Assembly (NCBI GenBank): GCA_964529285.1
Contig: CAZGWK010000005.1
Location: 1 to 64,000 of the forward strand
Length of the DNA stretch: 64,000 bases
Direction of reading: 5' to 3'
DNA from: SURF-21 sp964529285
Lineage (GTDB): Bacteria > Actinomycetota > Geothermincolia > Geothermincolales > RBG-13-55-18
The notes under the pieces were generated by a model. The model was given only the letters and a program-made list of their open reading frames with translations. It was not told where the DNA came from and did not search any database. This document shows positions 1 to 9,715 of this stretch, piece by piece. Position 1 is the first letter of the stretch; each line of letters opens with the position of its first letter. The position numbers and the translations under genes were made by a program.

Positions 1-21
1 TTTCGGGTGTTAAGGTGAGCG

Positions 22-1131
22 GTTTCAATCCACGCCCCCTGCGCGGGGGGCGACCCGCTATCGCCACAGCTCCCTTTTCTATGGTCGTTGTTTCAATCCA
101 CGCCCCCTGCGCGGGGGGCGACCGGCTCATATGGTGCGGGCGACGACCAGTTCTATGTTTCAATCCACGCCCCCTGCGCGGGGGGCGACCCCCACGGAGG
201 GCTTTACGGGCTTGGTGTCGGTTGTTTCAATCCACGCCCCCTGCGCGGGGGGCGACGCGGCTGGTGGTGCGGCAGGGGAAAGGATCTAAGGTTTCAATCC
301 ACGCCCCCTGCGCGGGGGGCGACGCCGAGATGATGATACTTGGAAGGTGGCAGTTTATGTTTCAATCCACGCCCCCTGCGCGGGGGGCGACACACATACT
401 CTCGAATTTGCTGCATGGCTTGCGATGTTTCAATCCACGCCCCCTGCGCGGGGGGCGACATCTCCATGGACTGGATGGCATAATCCCCATTCAGTTTCAA
501 TCCACGCCCCCTGCGCGGGGGGCGACGCCGATGATGGAACGCGTAGTCCCGGCGGGTATGGTTTCAATCCACGCCCCCTGCGCGGGGGGCGACCCGCAGC
601 GGCGTCGTTTATGACTTGGGAATAAAGGGTTTCAATCCACGCCCCCTGCGCGGGGGGCGACGAGACACCACCGACCGTTACCGCCTCATCGAATTGTTTC
701 AATCCACGCCCCCTGCGCGGGGGGCGACCTCCGAGCCTTCGGCCTTGACCTCATCTCCCTGCCGGTTTCAATCCACGCCCCCTGCGCGGGGGGCGACACC
801 GATTGGCAGCAGGTGAAAACCGAGACAAGTGTTTCAATCCACGCCCCCTGCGCGGGGGGCGACGGCCGAGGCGGCTATCACCGCGGGCATAGAGGGCGTT
901 TCAATCCACGCCCCCTGCGCGGGGGGCGACCCGGGAGCATCATCTTCTCGGCCACGTCCGGGAATGTTTCAATCCACGCCCCCTGCGCGGGGGGCGACTT
1001 CATCGGGGCATCTGCGGCTGGACAACCGGGATGTTTCAATCCACGCCCCCTGCGCGGGGGGCGACTCAGGCGGCCATGCGGCAGTACCTCACAAGCGAGT
1101 TTCAATCCACGCCCCCTGCGCGGGGGGCGAC
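22..1131 (-). CRISPR. Type I-C CRISPR array, 17 visible repeats and 16 complete spacers
   Basis: Seventeen copies of a 33-bp repeat are seen, which on the plus strand begin GTTTCAATCCACG and end GGGGGGCGAC. They start at 22, 90, 157, 224, 291, 359, 427, 494, 561, 629, 696, 765, 831, 898, 966, 1033 and 1099. I see no mismatch between copies. The 16 spacers are 33-36 bp. Read on the minus strand the repeat ends ATTGAAAC, the usual type I-C orientation, and a 7-bp stem CGCCCCC/GGGGGCG can form around a CGCGCA loop. The cas genes and leader lie to the right, so the newest spacer should be 1066-1098. The 21 bases before 22 look like part of another spacer, so the array continues beyond the window. 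In this subtype Cas5c normally cuts the transcript and leaves an 11-nt repeat tag 5' of each spacer. Spacer targets cannot be identified by eye. Confidence 0.98.
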
Positions 1132-1319
1132 TGCATGCCTATTGAACCCTGTTTATAGCAGCGTAAAAAGGCAGCATTTCGCGAAACAAAGAAACACAGA
1201 ATGTATGCACTATGAAATTTTCAAAGAACGGGCAAGGAAAGCTACTGTTCATGCGAATTTTAAGAGATCGCGAACCTCCATGGAAAAGAACGGGAGCTAA
1301 GGATTCGCGTAGCTTTGAT
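1132..1319 (-). promoter_or_regulatory. CRISPR leader
   Basis: This 188-bp stretch between the cas2 stop and the first repeat is much richer in A and T than its surroundings and has no convincing gene. That is what a CRISPR leader looks like: it carries the promoter for the array and the site where new spacers enter. On the minus strand a TATAAA hexamer at 1152-1157 lies about 20 bases before the first repeat and could be a -10 box, but I see no good -35 partner, so the promoter placement is weak. Confidence 0.75.
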
Positions 1320-1610
1320 TTAAACAACAAGAGGACCCTCCGGATCATATGATGGCTTGGCGCCGATATGTTCAACACGATGGCGCCAATTATTACCTAG
1401 GAAATAGAAACGAAGGCTATCGGTCTCATCATCTATTTCATCGATCAACCGTTGTCTGAAAGCCGTCCACTGAGCCATATCGACTAGACATTCAAACACG
1501 GATTTCTGAACTCGTTGCCCCATGTTTTCGCATTTTTTGGCGACATGACGAAGCCTCTTCCGGCCTTCGGGAGTCTCGGTATTCACATCATAAGTTACTA
1601 GTACCATCAT
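1320..1610 (-). CDS. cas2: Cas2, type I-C adaptation protein
   Basis: This 96-residue protein is the usual length for type I-C Cas2. It opens with MMVLVTYDVNT, the conserved beta strand and metal-binding aspartate of the ferredoxin-like fold, and contains the family block RVQKSVFEC. Cas2 is the structural core of the Cas1-Cas2 integrase that inserts spacers at the leader end. It starts 6 bp after the cas1 stop and is the last gene of the cas operon, directly before the leader. Either of the two first methionines could be the start. Identification is firm from sequence and position. Confidence 0.96.
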   Translation of the reverse strand: MMVLVTYDVNTETPEGRKRLRHVAKKCENMGQRVQKSVFECLVDMAQWTAFRQRLIDEIDDETDSLRFYFLGNNWRHRVEHIGAKPSYDPEGPLVV

Positions 1611-1616
1611 CTTGCA

Positions 1617-2648
1617 TCATCTCCAAAGAAAGGGCGGGTAGCCATCAATATCACCTCTGATAAAACGAGAAAAAAGCATGGCTTGCACATGCGGAAGCAA
1701 ACCTATCGCGATCTTCTCTTTAACAAATGGATGAAATATCTCTTCCTGCTTCCGTTTCTGATACGCGACTAATAGCGACTTGCGAGTACCATCGTCCATT
1801 AGAACCGCGTTAGATTCGGTCTTCCTGAATCCTTTGGCCTTGACCTGCTGGCGATTGACCAGCGAAAGCGCTAATCGATCGGCCATAAAGGGCCGCAACT
1901 CTTCCATGAGATCCAAGGCCAATCCAGGTCTTCCCGGTCGATCACGGTGAAGGAAGCCGACCGCTGGATCCAAACCTACTCCTTCCAGAGCAGACGCTAC
2001 ATCATGCACCAGGATTGCATATAGAAACGAAAGAAGAGCGTTCATGTTGTCCATTGGAGGCCGACGACTGCGTTCATGAAAAACGAAATCCTCCTTCTGG
2101 GCAGTGATCAGGTGGTTGAAGACGGAAAAATACATCCGCGCGGCCTCGCCTTCATAACCTCTTGCTGTATCAAGAACTACTTTGTTTTGTAGGTTATTGG
2201 CTATCCGCATCAAATGATCGCTCGCCTCTCTAAGCGATTTGTTGTCAATCTTATCCTGATGGTCGCGTTGCGCCCTCAAGAGCACAGTCCTGCAGTTGGC
2301 AACCTTACCGATCAAGAGACTCCGGGCGATGCTTGCTGTGACCTCCGAATCATCAGCCCAGCGATATTGCTCTCGCCGGAGCAAAACATTACCCGATACA
2401 GGCCCCTGCACACGGCCCCAGAATTTACCATATTCGCTCAAGAAAGAGATTGTGACATTCCGTTCCCCACATAATTGCATAAGCGGCGGGCTGCAACCGA
2501 CCTGTCCGAAACAGATAATGCCATCTAAGGTGTGGATAGGAACACGCAATTTTGTTTCCCTCTCGACCCTAACCAGGACCGTCTCGCCTTCTCGAGCCAG
2601 ATAGGATCCCTGGCTGGTTATATATAGGGTATTAAGGAGATGCTTCAT
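1617..2648 (-). CDS. cas1: Cas1, type I-C spacer integrase
   Basis: Cas1 of 343 residues if translation starts at MKHLLNTLYI; this start overlaps the cas4 stop by 17 bp, and a longer frame upstream is unlikely to be used. Expected metal ligands are visible: Glu around 166-168 (GYEGEAARMYF), His234 (FLHRDRPGRPG) and Asp246 (LALDLMEELRPF). Cas1 catalyses the nucleophilic joining of new spacers to the first repeat together with Cas2. The translational overlap with cas4 suggests coupled production of the adaptation proteins. Length and motifs are ordinary for subtype I-C. Confidence 0.97.
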   Translation of the reverse strand: MKHLLNTLYITSQGSYLAREGETVLVRVERETKLRVPIHTLDGIICFGQVGCSPPLMQLCGERNVTISFLSEYGKFWGRVQGPVSGNVLLRREQYRWADDSEVTASIARSLLIGKVANCRTVLLRAQRDHQDKIDNKSLREASDHLMRIANNLQNKVVLDTARGYEGEAARMYFSVFNHLITAQKEDFVFHERSRRPPMDNMNALLSFLYAILVHDVASALEGVGLDPAVGFLHRDRPGRPGLALDLMEELRPFMADRLALSLVNRQQVKAKGFRKTESNAVLMDDGTRKSLLVAYQKRKQEEIFHPFVKEKIAIGLLPHVQAMLFSRFIRGDIDGYPPFLWR

Positions 2649-3336
2649 TGCATAATCCTTCCGGAGCGCGGATCGCATCAGCCATATATTTCTCGATGTT
2701 TTGTCGTTTCCCTGTAGTCTTGGGCACGCATATATCCTCTAATGAACAGCTGCCGCATTTTTTCGAAAAACGAGCCACTGGAGTCGTTCCTTGCCTAATA
2801 AGCTCATGCAGCCTGGCTGCCGCCGCCATCGTTTCACGACGAAGACCCCCTGTAAATGCGACATCCAGCCTGCGCCCCGTCTTCCCGTAATAGATGGCAC
2901 CCGTCGGGATGACGGCCTTCAGCATCTCCTCCAGACATATTGCCTGGCCACATAATTGCACCTCATAGCCTTTCTCATGGCGAAGCCTGCCTCTCTTATA
3001 CTCAATTGGGAAAGCTACCCATAATCCCGGAACGCCTTGCAGCCGGATCCCGCCGCTTGCTTGTTCCTGTTCCTGGGTCATGCGATGGAACTCCACTACG
3101 TCCGCCTTGCCGGAGAGACCCAGCCTCAAGGATCGTAAGGGAACGGCACGCGCTATTCTTGTGTTTCCTCGGGACTCGGTCTCAGATTCATGGCTTCGCT
3201 CATGAAAGTGGAGCCCTTCAACAGTATACGGATTCTCGTCCCAGAGCCCCTCGATGTAAATGAGCGCTGCCCTCCGCTCGCAGAATAACAGGTGCTGCAG
3301 CGCTGAAAGCGGCAGGAGTTCCTCTTCGGAATACAT
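2632..3336 (-). CDS. cas4: Cas4, iron-sulfur exonuclease of the adaptation module
   Basis: This 234-residue protein carries the RecB-like nuclease motifs GKADVVEF (Asp79) and FPIEYKRG (Glu112, Lys114). It also has the four cysteines of a 4Fe-4S cluster: Cys19 in LLFCERR, and Cys194, Cys197 and Cys203 in CGSCSLEDIC. In type I-C, Cas4 works with Cas1-Cas2 to trim prespacers and select those with the correct PAM. It starts 20 bp after cas7c and its end overlaps cas1. All catalytic and cluster residues are present, so it is probably active. Confidence 0.96.
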   Translation of the reverse strand: MYSEEELLPLSALQHLLFCERRAALIYIEGLWDENPYTVEGLHFHERSHESETESRGNTRIARAVPLRSLRLGLSGKADVVEFHRMTQEQEQASGGIRLQGVPGLWVAFPIEYKRGRLRHEKGYEVQLCGQAICLEEMLKAVIPTGAIYYGKTGRRLDVAFTGGLRRETMAAAARLHELIRQGTTPVARFSKKCGSCSLEDICVPKTTGKRQNIEKYMADAIRAPEGLCNEASP

Positions 3337-3356
3337 AGCCTTGCTTTAAGCCGTTT

Positions 3357-4385
3357 CTACTTCGTGACCACGTTATCCGGCACAGAGCCCCAGACGATTT
3401 CCGCTTTTCCGCCTTCGCCGGTAACGATGAAGCCCGCTTCAACCCCGTTCGGGAGCTTGTTCTTATTGAAACAAACCGTGTAATCGCTGAAAGAACGAGG
3501 CGCATCAACGCCGTCTTTTCTATTGATTTCAATGAGGTCGAACAACTTATGGGCCGGAGCGCAGCCAAGCATGGCCTGCTGTTCACGCTGTTGCTCGTCA
3601 CTGTCCGTTCCAACATGCTTGAAGACAAAGATAGGTTCGCGAACCGACATCATTCCCTTGCTCGCGGAACGATCATGTTCATACATCTTCAGCAAGGCTT
3701 CCCAAAAGAGGTCCAGATCCCCTTCGGAAAAGCATGTGCCACCATCTTCTTGGGCAAGGTAGGCGCTGATAAAGCCCTTAGCGACGTAAAGGCCGTAGGG
3801 TATCAGCGCTTTCCTTCCCATAGTGCGAAGTTTATCCTCCGGCTGCTCTGCCTCCCATTTCAGGTAGTCTTCGCTAGACTTTGCGCCCTTAACCGTATCC
3901 GCTACCGCCATACGAGTTATCGAGACGTCAAGAGACAGTATAGGGTCCACGGACTGCGCGAAGGAAAATTGAACTGGTCCCCTCACCTGGCCGGCGTTTG
4001 GCCCAGTGCTCATAACAGCGCCGAAGGTGCGGACGTCATAGAAGTTCTTGCACATCCATTCACGGGCCAATTCGACCTTTTTCTTGTCCGCGCCTTTCGT
4101 GCTATCCCCTGAAAACCCGCCCTCCGTCTCCTCATGAGCCTTGACTATGGGGCGGTTGAGATTCGTTGCATGTTCGACGAAAATCGCAAAGGGCGCCCGG
4201 TTTCCCTTCGCTATCTGAACATAGTTGCGCACCCTTCTCTTGAGAGCAACATCTGAAACCAAACCTCGCATGTCTTCCGGGTCGATGCGAGGAGCGTTCC
4301 CGGAATCCGGGTCGCCGTTCGGATTGCCGTTCTCGCAATCAAACAGCAGCAGGAACTCATAGCGATTTTTGATAGTGCTATTCAT
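3357..4385 (-). CDS. cas7c: Cas7c (Csd2), Cascade backbone subunit
   Basis: Cas7 of type I-C, 342 residues from MNSTIKNRYEFLL. This start overlaps the last codons of cas8c (stop at 4378-4380); longer frames upstream read through cas8c and are rejected. The N-terminal block CENGNPNGDPD is diagnostic for the Csd2 family. Several Cas7 subunits coat the crRNA and form the spine of the I-C Cascade complex. The length is typical, and translational coupling to cas8c fits their joint assembly. Confidence 0.96.
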   Translation of the reverse strand: MNSTIKNRYEFLLLFDCENGNPNGDPDSGNAPRIDPEDMRGLVSDVALKRRVRNYVQIAKGNRAPFAIFVEHATNLNRPIVKAHEETEGGFSGDSTKGADKKKVELAREWMCKNFYDVRTFGAVMSTGPNAGQVRGPVQFSFAQSVDPILSLDVSITRMAVADTVKGAKSSEDYLKWEAEQPEDKLRTMGRKALIPYGLYVAKGFISAYLAQEDGGTCFSEGDLDLFWEALLKMYEHDRSASKGMMSVREPIFVFKHVGTDSDEQQREQQAMLGCAPAHKLFDLIEINRKDGVDAPRSFSDYTVCFNKNKLPNGVEAGFIVTGEGGKAEIVWGSVPDNVVTK

Positions 4386-6135
4386 TATTGACCTCCTTGT
4401 CCGTATCCTCGTCTTCATTCTTTTTCTTACGCATGTCGGCGAGCTGTTGATAATATCCAAGAGCGAATAAGCTTTGCTCTTCCAGGTTCAAAGTCCTGGG
4501 CATTCCCGCCTGAAAGTTGCTCCACACCTGCGACAGCAGATCCTCATACCAGCGAGCTAAGCCGGGGCTGAGTTTGTTCAAATGGAATTGGCTGGTTCTC
4601 GTCAACCGGCCCAAGACGAGAGACGGAGTAGTGCTGGCGGCGGCGTAATAGCGCTGCACCACTCCTGCACCAACATCCCCCAGGGCGCTTCGCTGTAATC
4701 CGGTGAGTATCGCCATCAGCCTCCCGCACTGGTAGGCGGGGTTCGGGTATCCTTCGGCTAATTCGGGTTTTAAGACATCCGCCATAGTGTTACCTCCTGT
4801 CAGTTGGTGTTTCCTCAAGTGATACGCTTTGATTAACCCCATGCGAGCGTGATTAAAAGGATTGTTGTGGATGATGTCCATTTTGGCTCGGATCAAAGCA
4901 GCGGCGAGCGCGCTTCGAGGTATCGGCTCTCCCCTGATCGCTACCCGCCACAGCTTCGTTACTTGGGGGGCCGGTACATCTGCCAGATCTCTAACCGTTC
5001 CGCCGAGGACCGCTAAAATTTTTGGGTCTTTGGCGAGGCAGCCTCCGTCACGATGAATAATGGCGAGGTCTTCAAACCATTTACCAACATTGGCGACCAG
5101 CGCTTCAAATCGGCCTTCCATCCAATCTCGTACCATCACTCTCCCGCTGGCGCCTGAAAGAGTAAGAGCATAATAGTAGTTGCTTTGCAGGTCTTTTCGC
5201 TCGCCGCTCCTTATACTTGCCAGCATTCTTTTTGCCTTTTCTTGAGCGTTCATCTCCTCCTCGAACTGTCCTTGCTCAAGCCATGGCAAAGGATCATCAT
5301 CAGGTGCGATCCTTTTCTTGAACCAATGGATCACCTTAGCCCCAGCAATTCGAGTTCCATAATCACCGAGCAAATGGTTCAGCGCCGCTCTATATGCCGC
5401 CGCCGCTTGCTCCGAGACCGCGGCATTCGCCGATTGCTCGAGCCCGTATGACCTGGAAGAGTCCTTGTCGAAACCTATGAATACGTCTCCCTGAGAATTG
5501 CCTCCGACGCCGGCCAGCCCGCTTATCTTGGGATGAGTCAATGCCGGCTCAACCAATTCACCGGTGGCAAAACAACGCATCTCATTACCAGGCTTTGCTT
5601 CCTTCCCCAGAGACGCTTCTCTGAATTCTCGCCACCAGTTATGCCAGGTATCCGATTCCAAGGGAAAGCTTCCGCCGATTCTAATGGTGGCTTTTTCGGT
5701 ATCGCGGGCTTTCAGGTCCGAAAGACGCATCCTGATTATTTCCAGAGAGGACTCGCTTGAAAGCTCTTCCGCTATCTTTTCCAGTCGAGGAATGACGATA
5801 CTTGCTTTTTTCAATAGGTCAACGAAGTAATCGTGGCGCTCATGTGTCTTCTGCTCTTCGCCGTTTTTTCCATAGAGTGTAGCAACGCCCGTGGTCTCGG
5901 AAAGAAAATGGCTCCTGATGCCGTCTTTTCTGACCATTTCAGCCTGGCTGAGATCGGGGCACTTTTCAAAACGTCTGCCTGGATTCCTGCGCTGCTCCGT
6001 ATCCCCAAGCTTTATCACGTCGACGAACTCCCCCGCTTCGTCGAAGACCAAAGCCCATTGGATCATTTTTGGAGCGAATCCGGGTTCGGTTACCAAGCCG
6101 TGATCCTCCGCATATTTGAGCATCAATTCCAGCAT
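4378..6135 (-). CDS. cas8c: Cas8c (Csd1), large Cascade subunit
   Basis: This 585-residue protein has the size and layout of Csd1. The C-terminal half contains the family block NPAYQCGRLMAIL followed by helices rich in Arg and Leu. Cas8c recognises the PAM (known preference in I-C is TTC-like) and recruits Cas3. In this subtype the small subunit is usually made from an internal start inside cas8c, and I did not attempt to place it. Its ATG overlaps the cas5c stop as TAATG, so the two are coupled. Confidence 0.95.
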   Translation of the reverse strand: MLELMLKYAEDHGLVTEPGFAPKMIQWALVFDEAGEFVDVIKLGDTEQRRNPGRRFEKCPDLSQAEMVRKDGIRSHFLSETTGVATLYGKNGEEQKTHERHDYFVDLLKKASIVIPRLEKIAEELSSESSLEIIRMRLSDLKARDTEKATIRIGGSFPLESDTWHNWWREFREASLGKEAKPGNEMRCFATGELVEPALTHPKISGLAGVGGNSQGDVFIGFDKDSSRSYGLEQSANAAVSEQAAAAYRAALNHLLGDYGTRIAGAKVIHWFKKRIAPDDDPLPWLEQGQFEEEMNAQEKAKRMLASIRSGERKDLQSNYYYALTLSGASGRVMVRDWMEGRFEALVANVGKWFEDLAIIHRDGGCLAKDPKILAVLGGTVRDLADVPAPQVTKLWRVAIRGEPIPRSALAAALIRAKMDIIHNNPFNHARMGLIKAYHLRKHQLTGGNTMADVLKPELAEGYPNPAYQCGRLMAILTGLQRSALGDVGAGVVQRYYAAASTTPSLVLGRLTRTSQFHLNKLSPGLARWYEDLLSQVWSNFQAGMPRTLNLEEQSLFALGYYQQLADMRKKKNEDEDTDKEVNNE

Positions 6136-6887
6136 TAGTATTTACCTCCATTGCCCTTGAGCACTTCATCATTTTCGTATTCGGGAACCAGCATGACTCC
6201 GTTCTTCACGCCGGCGCGGAAGAGGCTTATCCGGGGCTGGTCCGTGCTGAGTCCCGGTTTCGAGAGATCAAATACGTCATACAGCATCAGTCCAATGTCC
6301 AGATTCAAAGGTAGCGGTTCGCCGACTTGAGCTCCGACTTCCACTAGACTGAAAAAGCAGGGGAATTCGCGGCAACCGAAGTAAGGCTGATAGATGCATT
6401 TGCCCTGGGAAGCTCGCCTGCGGAACTGAGCCTCCATTCCTTGAAGCCGGTCTTCATGCCCCGGCCAAGGTCTAATCTCGGCATGCAGCCGGTAACGCAC
6501 ATTCTTCAGGGCCATGGTCTGCCGCTGGGTTCGACCCTGCTGATCGGTGCCCAGCATGCTTTTCGTGCCGTCAGCCCAGATCGGTTCCGGCTCTTTCTTA
6601 CCCTTAACCCACTCCATTATTGTCCTCGTGCTGGGCGCCTTGTCCTTGACCTCGTTTCGCCTCAGCGCCACATATTTTGGTACAGCCAATACCTCGACCT
6701 TTGTCACCTGCCAGCGGAACTCGGCCTTTGCCGGATCCTTGTTCGGCTTGCAGTAAATGGCGTCAAAAATCCCCCTTGCCGCCGAGGGCGTAATAATAGG
6801 GTAACTGAACCTCTCCACTTTCAGTTCGGGCCGTGTAAAACAGGCAAAATCGCCCCAGACTTCCAGGGCCTGATCCTTTGGTTTCAT
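6135..6887 (-). CDS. cas5c: Cas5c (Cas5d), crRNA-processing Cascade subunit
   Basis: Cas5c has 250 residues from MKPKDQALEVWG. This start has an AAAGAGGG Shine-Dalgarno about 8 bases upstream; an alternative ATG at 6911 overlaps the cas3 stop as ATGA and would add eight residues. The block VWGDFACFTRPELKVER and ITPSAARGIFDAIY are characteristic. No cas6 is present, as expected, because in subtype I-C Cas5c itself cuts the repeat hairpin and then stays on the 5' tag. The gene lies between cas3 and cas8c in the normal order. Confidence 0.95.
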   Translation of the reverse strand: MKPKDQALEVWGDFACFTRPELKVERFSYPIITPSAARGIFDAIYCKPNKDPAKAEFRWQVTKVEVLAVPKYVALRRNEVKDKAPSTRTIMEWVKGKKEPEPIWADGTKSMLGTDQQGRTQRQTMALKNVRYRLHAEIRPWPGHEDRLQGMEAQFRRRASQGKCIYQPYFGCREFPCFFSLVEVGAQVGEPLPLNLDIGLMLYDVFDLSKPGLSTDQPRISLFRAGVKNGVMLVPEYENDEVLKGNGGKY

Positions 6888-6907
6888 GGCGTATCCCTCT
6901 TTCTCAC

Positions 6908-9238
6908 TCATCCGATAAGACATTCCATGGCTTGTGGGGGATTGAGTCCCGTTTCCTTATCGTAGTGGTCATCAAACAGATAAATGAACCAGTCATTCGA
7001 ATACTCCCTCTTTCTGTTATCTACAGGTATTGCTTCTATATATGAGTAGATGGGGTCTTTGTGCCGCGGCCGGAATAGTGAAACCGTATGCGGGCGTGCT
7101 TTGGCTATCCAGCCTCGCCTCAACCCCGATTCCCTTACCTCGTCCGCCAGTTCGTGAAAACGCTCGGAATCATAAGCAACCAGGATGTTTATTGCATCGT
7201 TCTCTATGATTCGATATCTTTCAGAAACTGCTGGAAAGTCATATCGTCTTATCGCTTCGAGGAGTTCTTTATTCAACAACTCCGGTCTGGCAATACCATA
7301 TAATTCCAGGAAGTATTCCTTATAGATTTCCGGGTCGTTTATATCGATGCCTTCCGAGCCATGCCGATTCAAAAGAATACGCGTTACTCCGGCCGCCTGC
7401 TCGTAGGCGCCGTCGGGATAGATTCTCTCGCCGCCCTCGGCTTGAGGGATAAACAGATGTACTTCTCCGCGATCAAGGAGGCCGTTGCGATTGCAGCGCC
7501 CCGCCGCCTGAGCTACAGAGTCCAATGGAGCCAGAGCTCTGAATACCGCCGGGAAGTCCAAGTCCACACCTGCCTCTACACATTGGGTTGATACCAGGCG
7601 GCAGGGCTTCTTGCGCTCGAGCCGCTGCCATACTTCTTTCAAGACGGCATCTCTGTGAACGGGACATAAGCTGGTTGAAAGATGGAAGAGGCCATCCGCC
7701 CCCAGGCCCTTGAGTGCCTGATATAACGCAAGAGCGTGCTTTTTAACATTCACGATGCAAAGCGACTGTTCATAGACGGGCAGCGCCACCTGCTCCGCCA
7801 GCTCTTCCCAGGAAATCGTTGCATTGACGTCGACAGGCCATTTCGCATCCGTGCGATTGATGCGGTTGAAGAGAGACATGTTATCCGGTACTATCTCTTT
7901 TGGCTCCCAACCTTGCGAACAGTATTTCCTCACGCTTTCCCCCAAGTGAGAAAAAGCGGGCTGTGTGGCGGTTGAAAAAACCACCGTCGATCCATACCTT
8001 TCAGCCAGTCGGGACAGGGTGGCGAGCGTGGGTATCGCAAGTTTCATAGGCAGCGTTTGAACTTCGTCAAAGAGGATCACGCTTTTCGCCAATCGATGCA
8101 GCTTTCGACAGGAAGAAGATCTGTTTGAAAAGAGCGATTCCAGAAACTGCACGCTTGTCGTCACGATCATAGGCGCATCCCAGTTTTCCGCGAGCAACCG
8201 CTCCCTGTCCAGGTAATCCGGAATATCGCCGTCGCTCTTTCCCCTTGTGCCTGCCATGCTGTCGTGCTCGAGTATGTATTGCCCGATCTCTTTCGGGCCG
8301 ACTACCGGTTCAAATACCTTGCGATATTCTCTCACGGTTTGATCGATGATGCTCAGGTAGGGAATGACGGTTATGATTCGACGAAGCTCAAAATTTTTGG
8401 AATGTTTCAGCGCGAAGGCGAGCATGCTCAGAGTCTTTCCGGAGCCGGTTGGAGCTGTTAACGTGAATAAACCTGGTTCGCTCGAGGCATTTAAAAGACA
8501 CGAATCCAGTAAATCATTTCGCAATGCATTAACGGCAAGTGAAGCCGAGGATCTCTTGGATAACTCTTCGAGGTACCCGAGGAGTTGCTTAAGTCCTTTC
8601 TCAGGCTCGAGATATGGTCCTTTTCCACGGTAGTTTCTCAATCCATCGGGACCGGCATTGAAATGTGCTTCCGTTTCAATGAAATCAGCATCTACCAAGG
8701 CTGAGTACAACATTCGTACATCCAACATGCCAGCGGCTGTTTCAGATGCTGATCGTTCGTAGATTGTTCTCTCAATTGAATCGACCTTGGGAATTGCCAG
8801 GCCATCTTCTTGCATTCTTTGAATGAGAACACTGGGGTCAGGTTCGGACAAGCGCGGTCTTTCCCTTTCTCTCAATTTTTCTGGATTCAACATGCGCAAT
8901 GAATCAGCATCGCCTTCCCGTAAGCCTACATGATGTCCTTGAATGGCGAGAGCAGCGGCAATTCCTTTTTGCTTGTATCGGGTCAAGGAAACCCAAGCAC
9001 CCATGGACCAGTGATCAATGCCGCTCTCCTTGCCCTTCAAGCGATCTTGAAAAAGCCCTCCATACTTCCCTAAATCATGAAGAAGGCCAGCCAAAGCAGC
9101 TTCATCAGATGCTCCAAATGCATCCGCGTATTCCGAAGCCCGGTTGGCGACTTTGGACAGATGCTCTCTTAAAGGCTCCATATCTCCACCCTGCAAGGGG
9201 GCAGTGTGAGCAAAGTATTCCTTTTCCAAGACAATCAT
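6908..9238 (-). CDS. cas3: Cas3 HD nuclease-helicase
   Basis: This 776-residue protein combines both Cas3 activities. The N-terminal HD nuclease shows His26, HD at 54-55, His76 and HH at 102-103. The superfamily 2 helicase shows Walker A APTGSGKT near 262-269, DEVQ at 391-394, STAT near 422-425 and motif VI QAAGRCNRNG near 577-586. Cas3 is recruited by target-bound Cascade and degrades the invading DNA. All key residues are present and the length is usual, so the interference module appears intact. It is the first gene of the operon; the promoter must lie in 9239-9700. Confidence 0.97.
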   Translation of the reverse strand: MIVLEKEYFAHTAPLQGGDMEPLREHLSKVANRASEYADAFGASDEAALAGLLHDLGKYGGLFQDRLKGKESGIDHWSMGAWVSLTRYKQKGIAAALAIQGHHVGLREGDADSLRMLNPEKLRERERPRLSEPDPSVLIQRMQEDGLAIPKVDSIERTIYERSASETAAGMLDVRMLYSALVDADFIETEAHFNAGPDGLRNYRGKGPYLEPEKGLKQLLGYLEELSKRSSASLAVNALRNDLLDSCLLNASSEPGLFTLTAPTGSGKTLSMLAFALKHSKNFELRRIITVIPYLSIIDQTVREYRKVFEPVVGPKEIGQYILEHDSMAGTRGKSDGDIPDYLDRERLLAENWDAPMIVTTSVQFLESLFSNRSSSCRKLHRLAKSVILFDEVQTLPMKLAIPTLATLSRLAERYGSTVVFSTATQPAFSHLGESVRKYCSQGWEPKEIVPDNMSLFNRINRTDAKWPVDVNATISWEELAEQVALPVYEQSLCIVNVKKHALALYQALKGLGADGLFHLSTSLCPVHRDAVLKEVWQRLERKKPCRLVSTQCVEAGVDLDFPAVFRALAPLDSVAQAAGRCNRNGLLDRGEVHLFIPQAEGGERIYPDGAYEQAAGVTRILLNRHGSEGIDINDPEIYKEYFLELYGIARPELLNKELLEAIRRYDFPAVSERYRIIENDAINILVAYDSERFHELADEVRESGLRRGWIAKARPHTVSLFRPRHKDPIYSYIEAIPVDNRKREYSNDWFIYLFDDHYDKETGLNPPQAMECLIG

Positions 9239-9715
9239 TTCCTCTCAAAAAAAGGAATCGAAGTTGGCTAAGAATCTAGAGAATGATGCCCTTCATCCGT
9301 TTCTTCGTTCCCCATCTATAAGTAGCCCAGCCAGCAAAGAAGTTTTCTATAAAATTTCTAAGTAATGATAGCATGGATGAGTGACATTTCTAGTTCACAA
9401 GGAAGGCAACAACATCTCGATTTAGCCAAACTCTTTCACGACAATCTTGGCGGAGAAAACATGTAACCAGTTTATAGTATATTCAAAGAGACTCAGGTTG
9501 CATTTGTTGGAGAGGATATAAAAGTACCACCTTCTATATGTGGCGGCATCCATTGATGTGTGTTGGAGTCTACTCTATGCATCTCACGCTTTTAGGAATC
9601 AAGGTTCACACGACCGTTTGCAATGAACCGGCATAGTGCTTTTTAATTGGGAGGACGTTCTAAAGTAGAGAGAATCTTTTTCCAGGTGTGGTGTGCCGGG
9701 CAGGCGTCATTCCAT
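9239..9715 (-). other. AT-rich intergenic region upstream of cas3
   Basis: This stretch of about 480 bp has no plausible gene on either strand. Its base composition is far lower in GC than the rest of the window. It must hold the promoter of the cas operon, but I could not place a convincing -35/-10 pair. No repeats or hairpins stood out. Confidence 0.5.

Noticed and set aside
15..1158. Several overlapping open frames of 66-199 codons within the CRISPR array
   Set aside because: They are repeat translations (FNPRPLRGGR, FQSTPPARGAT, SIHAPCAGGD) created by the array and are not genes.
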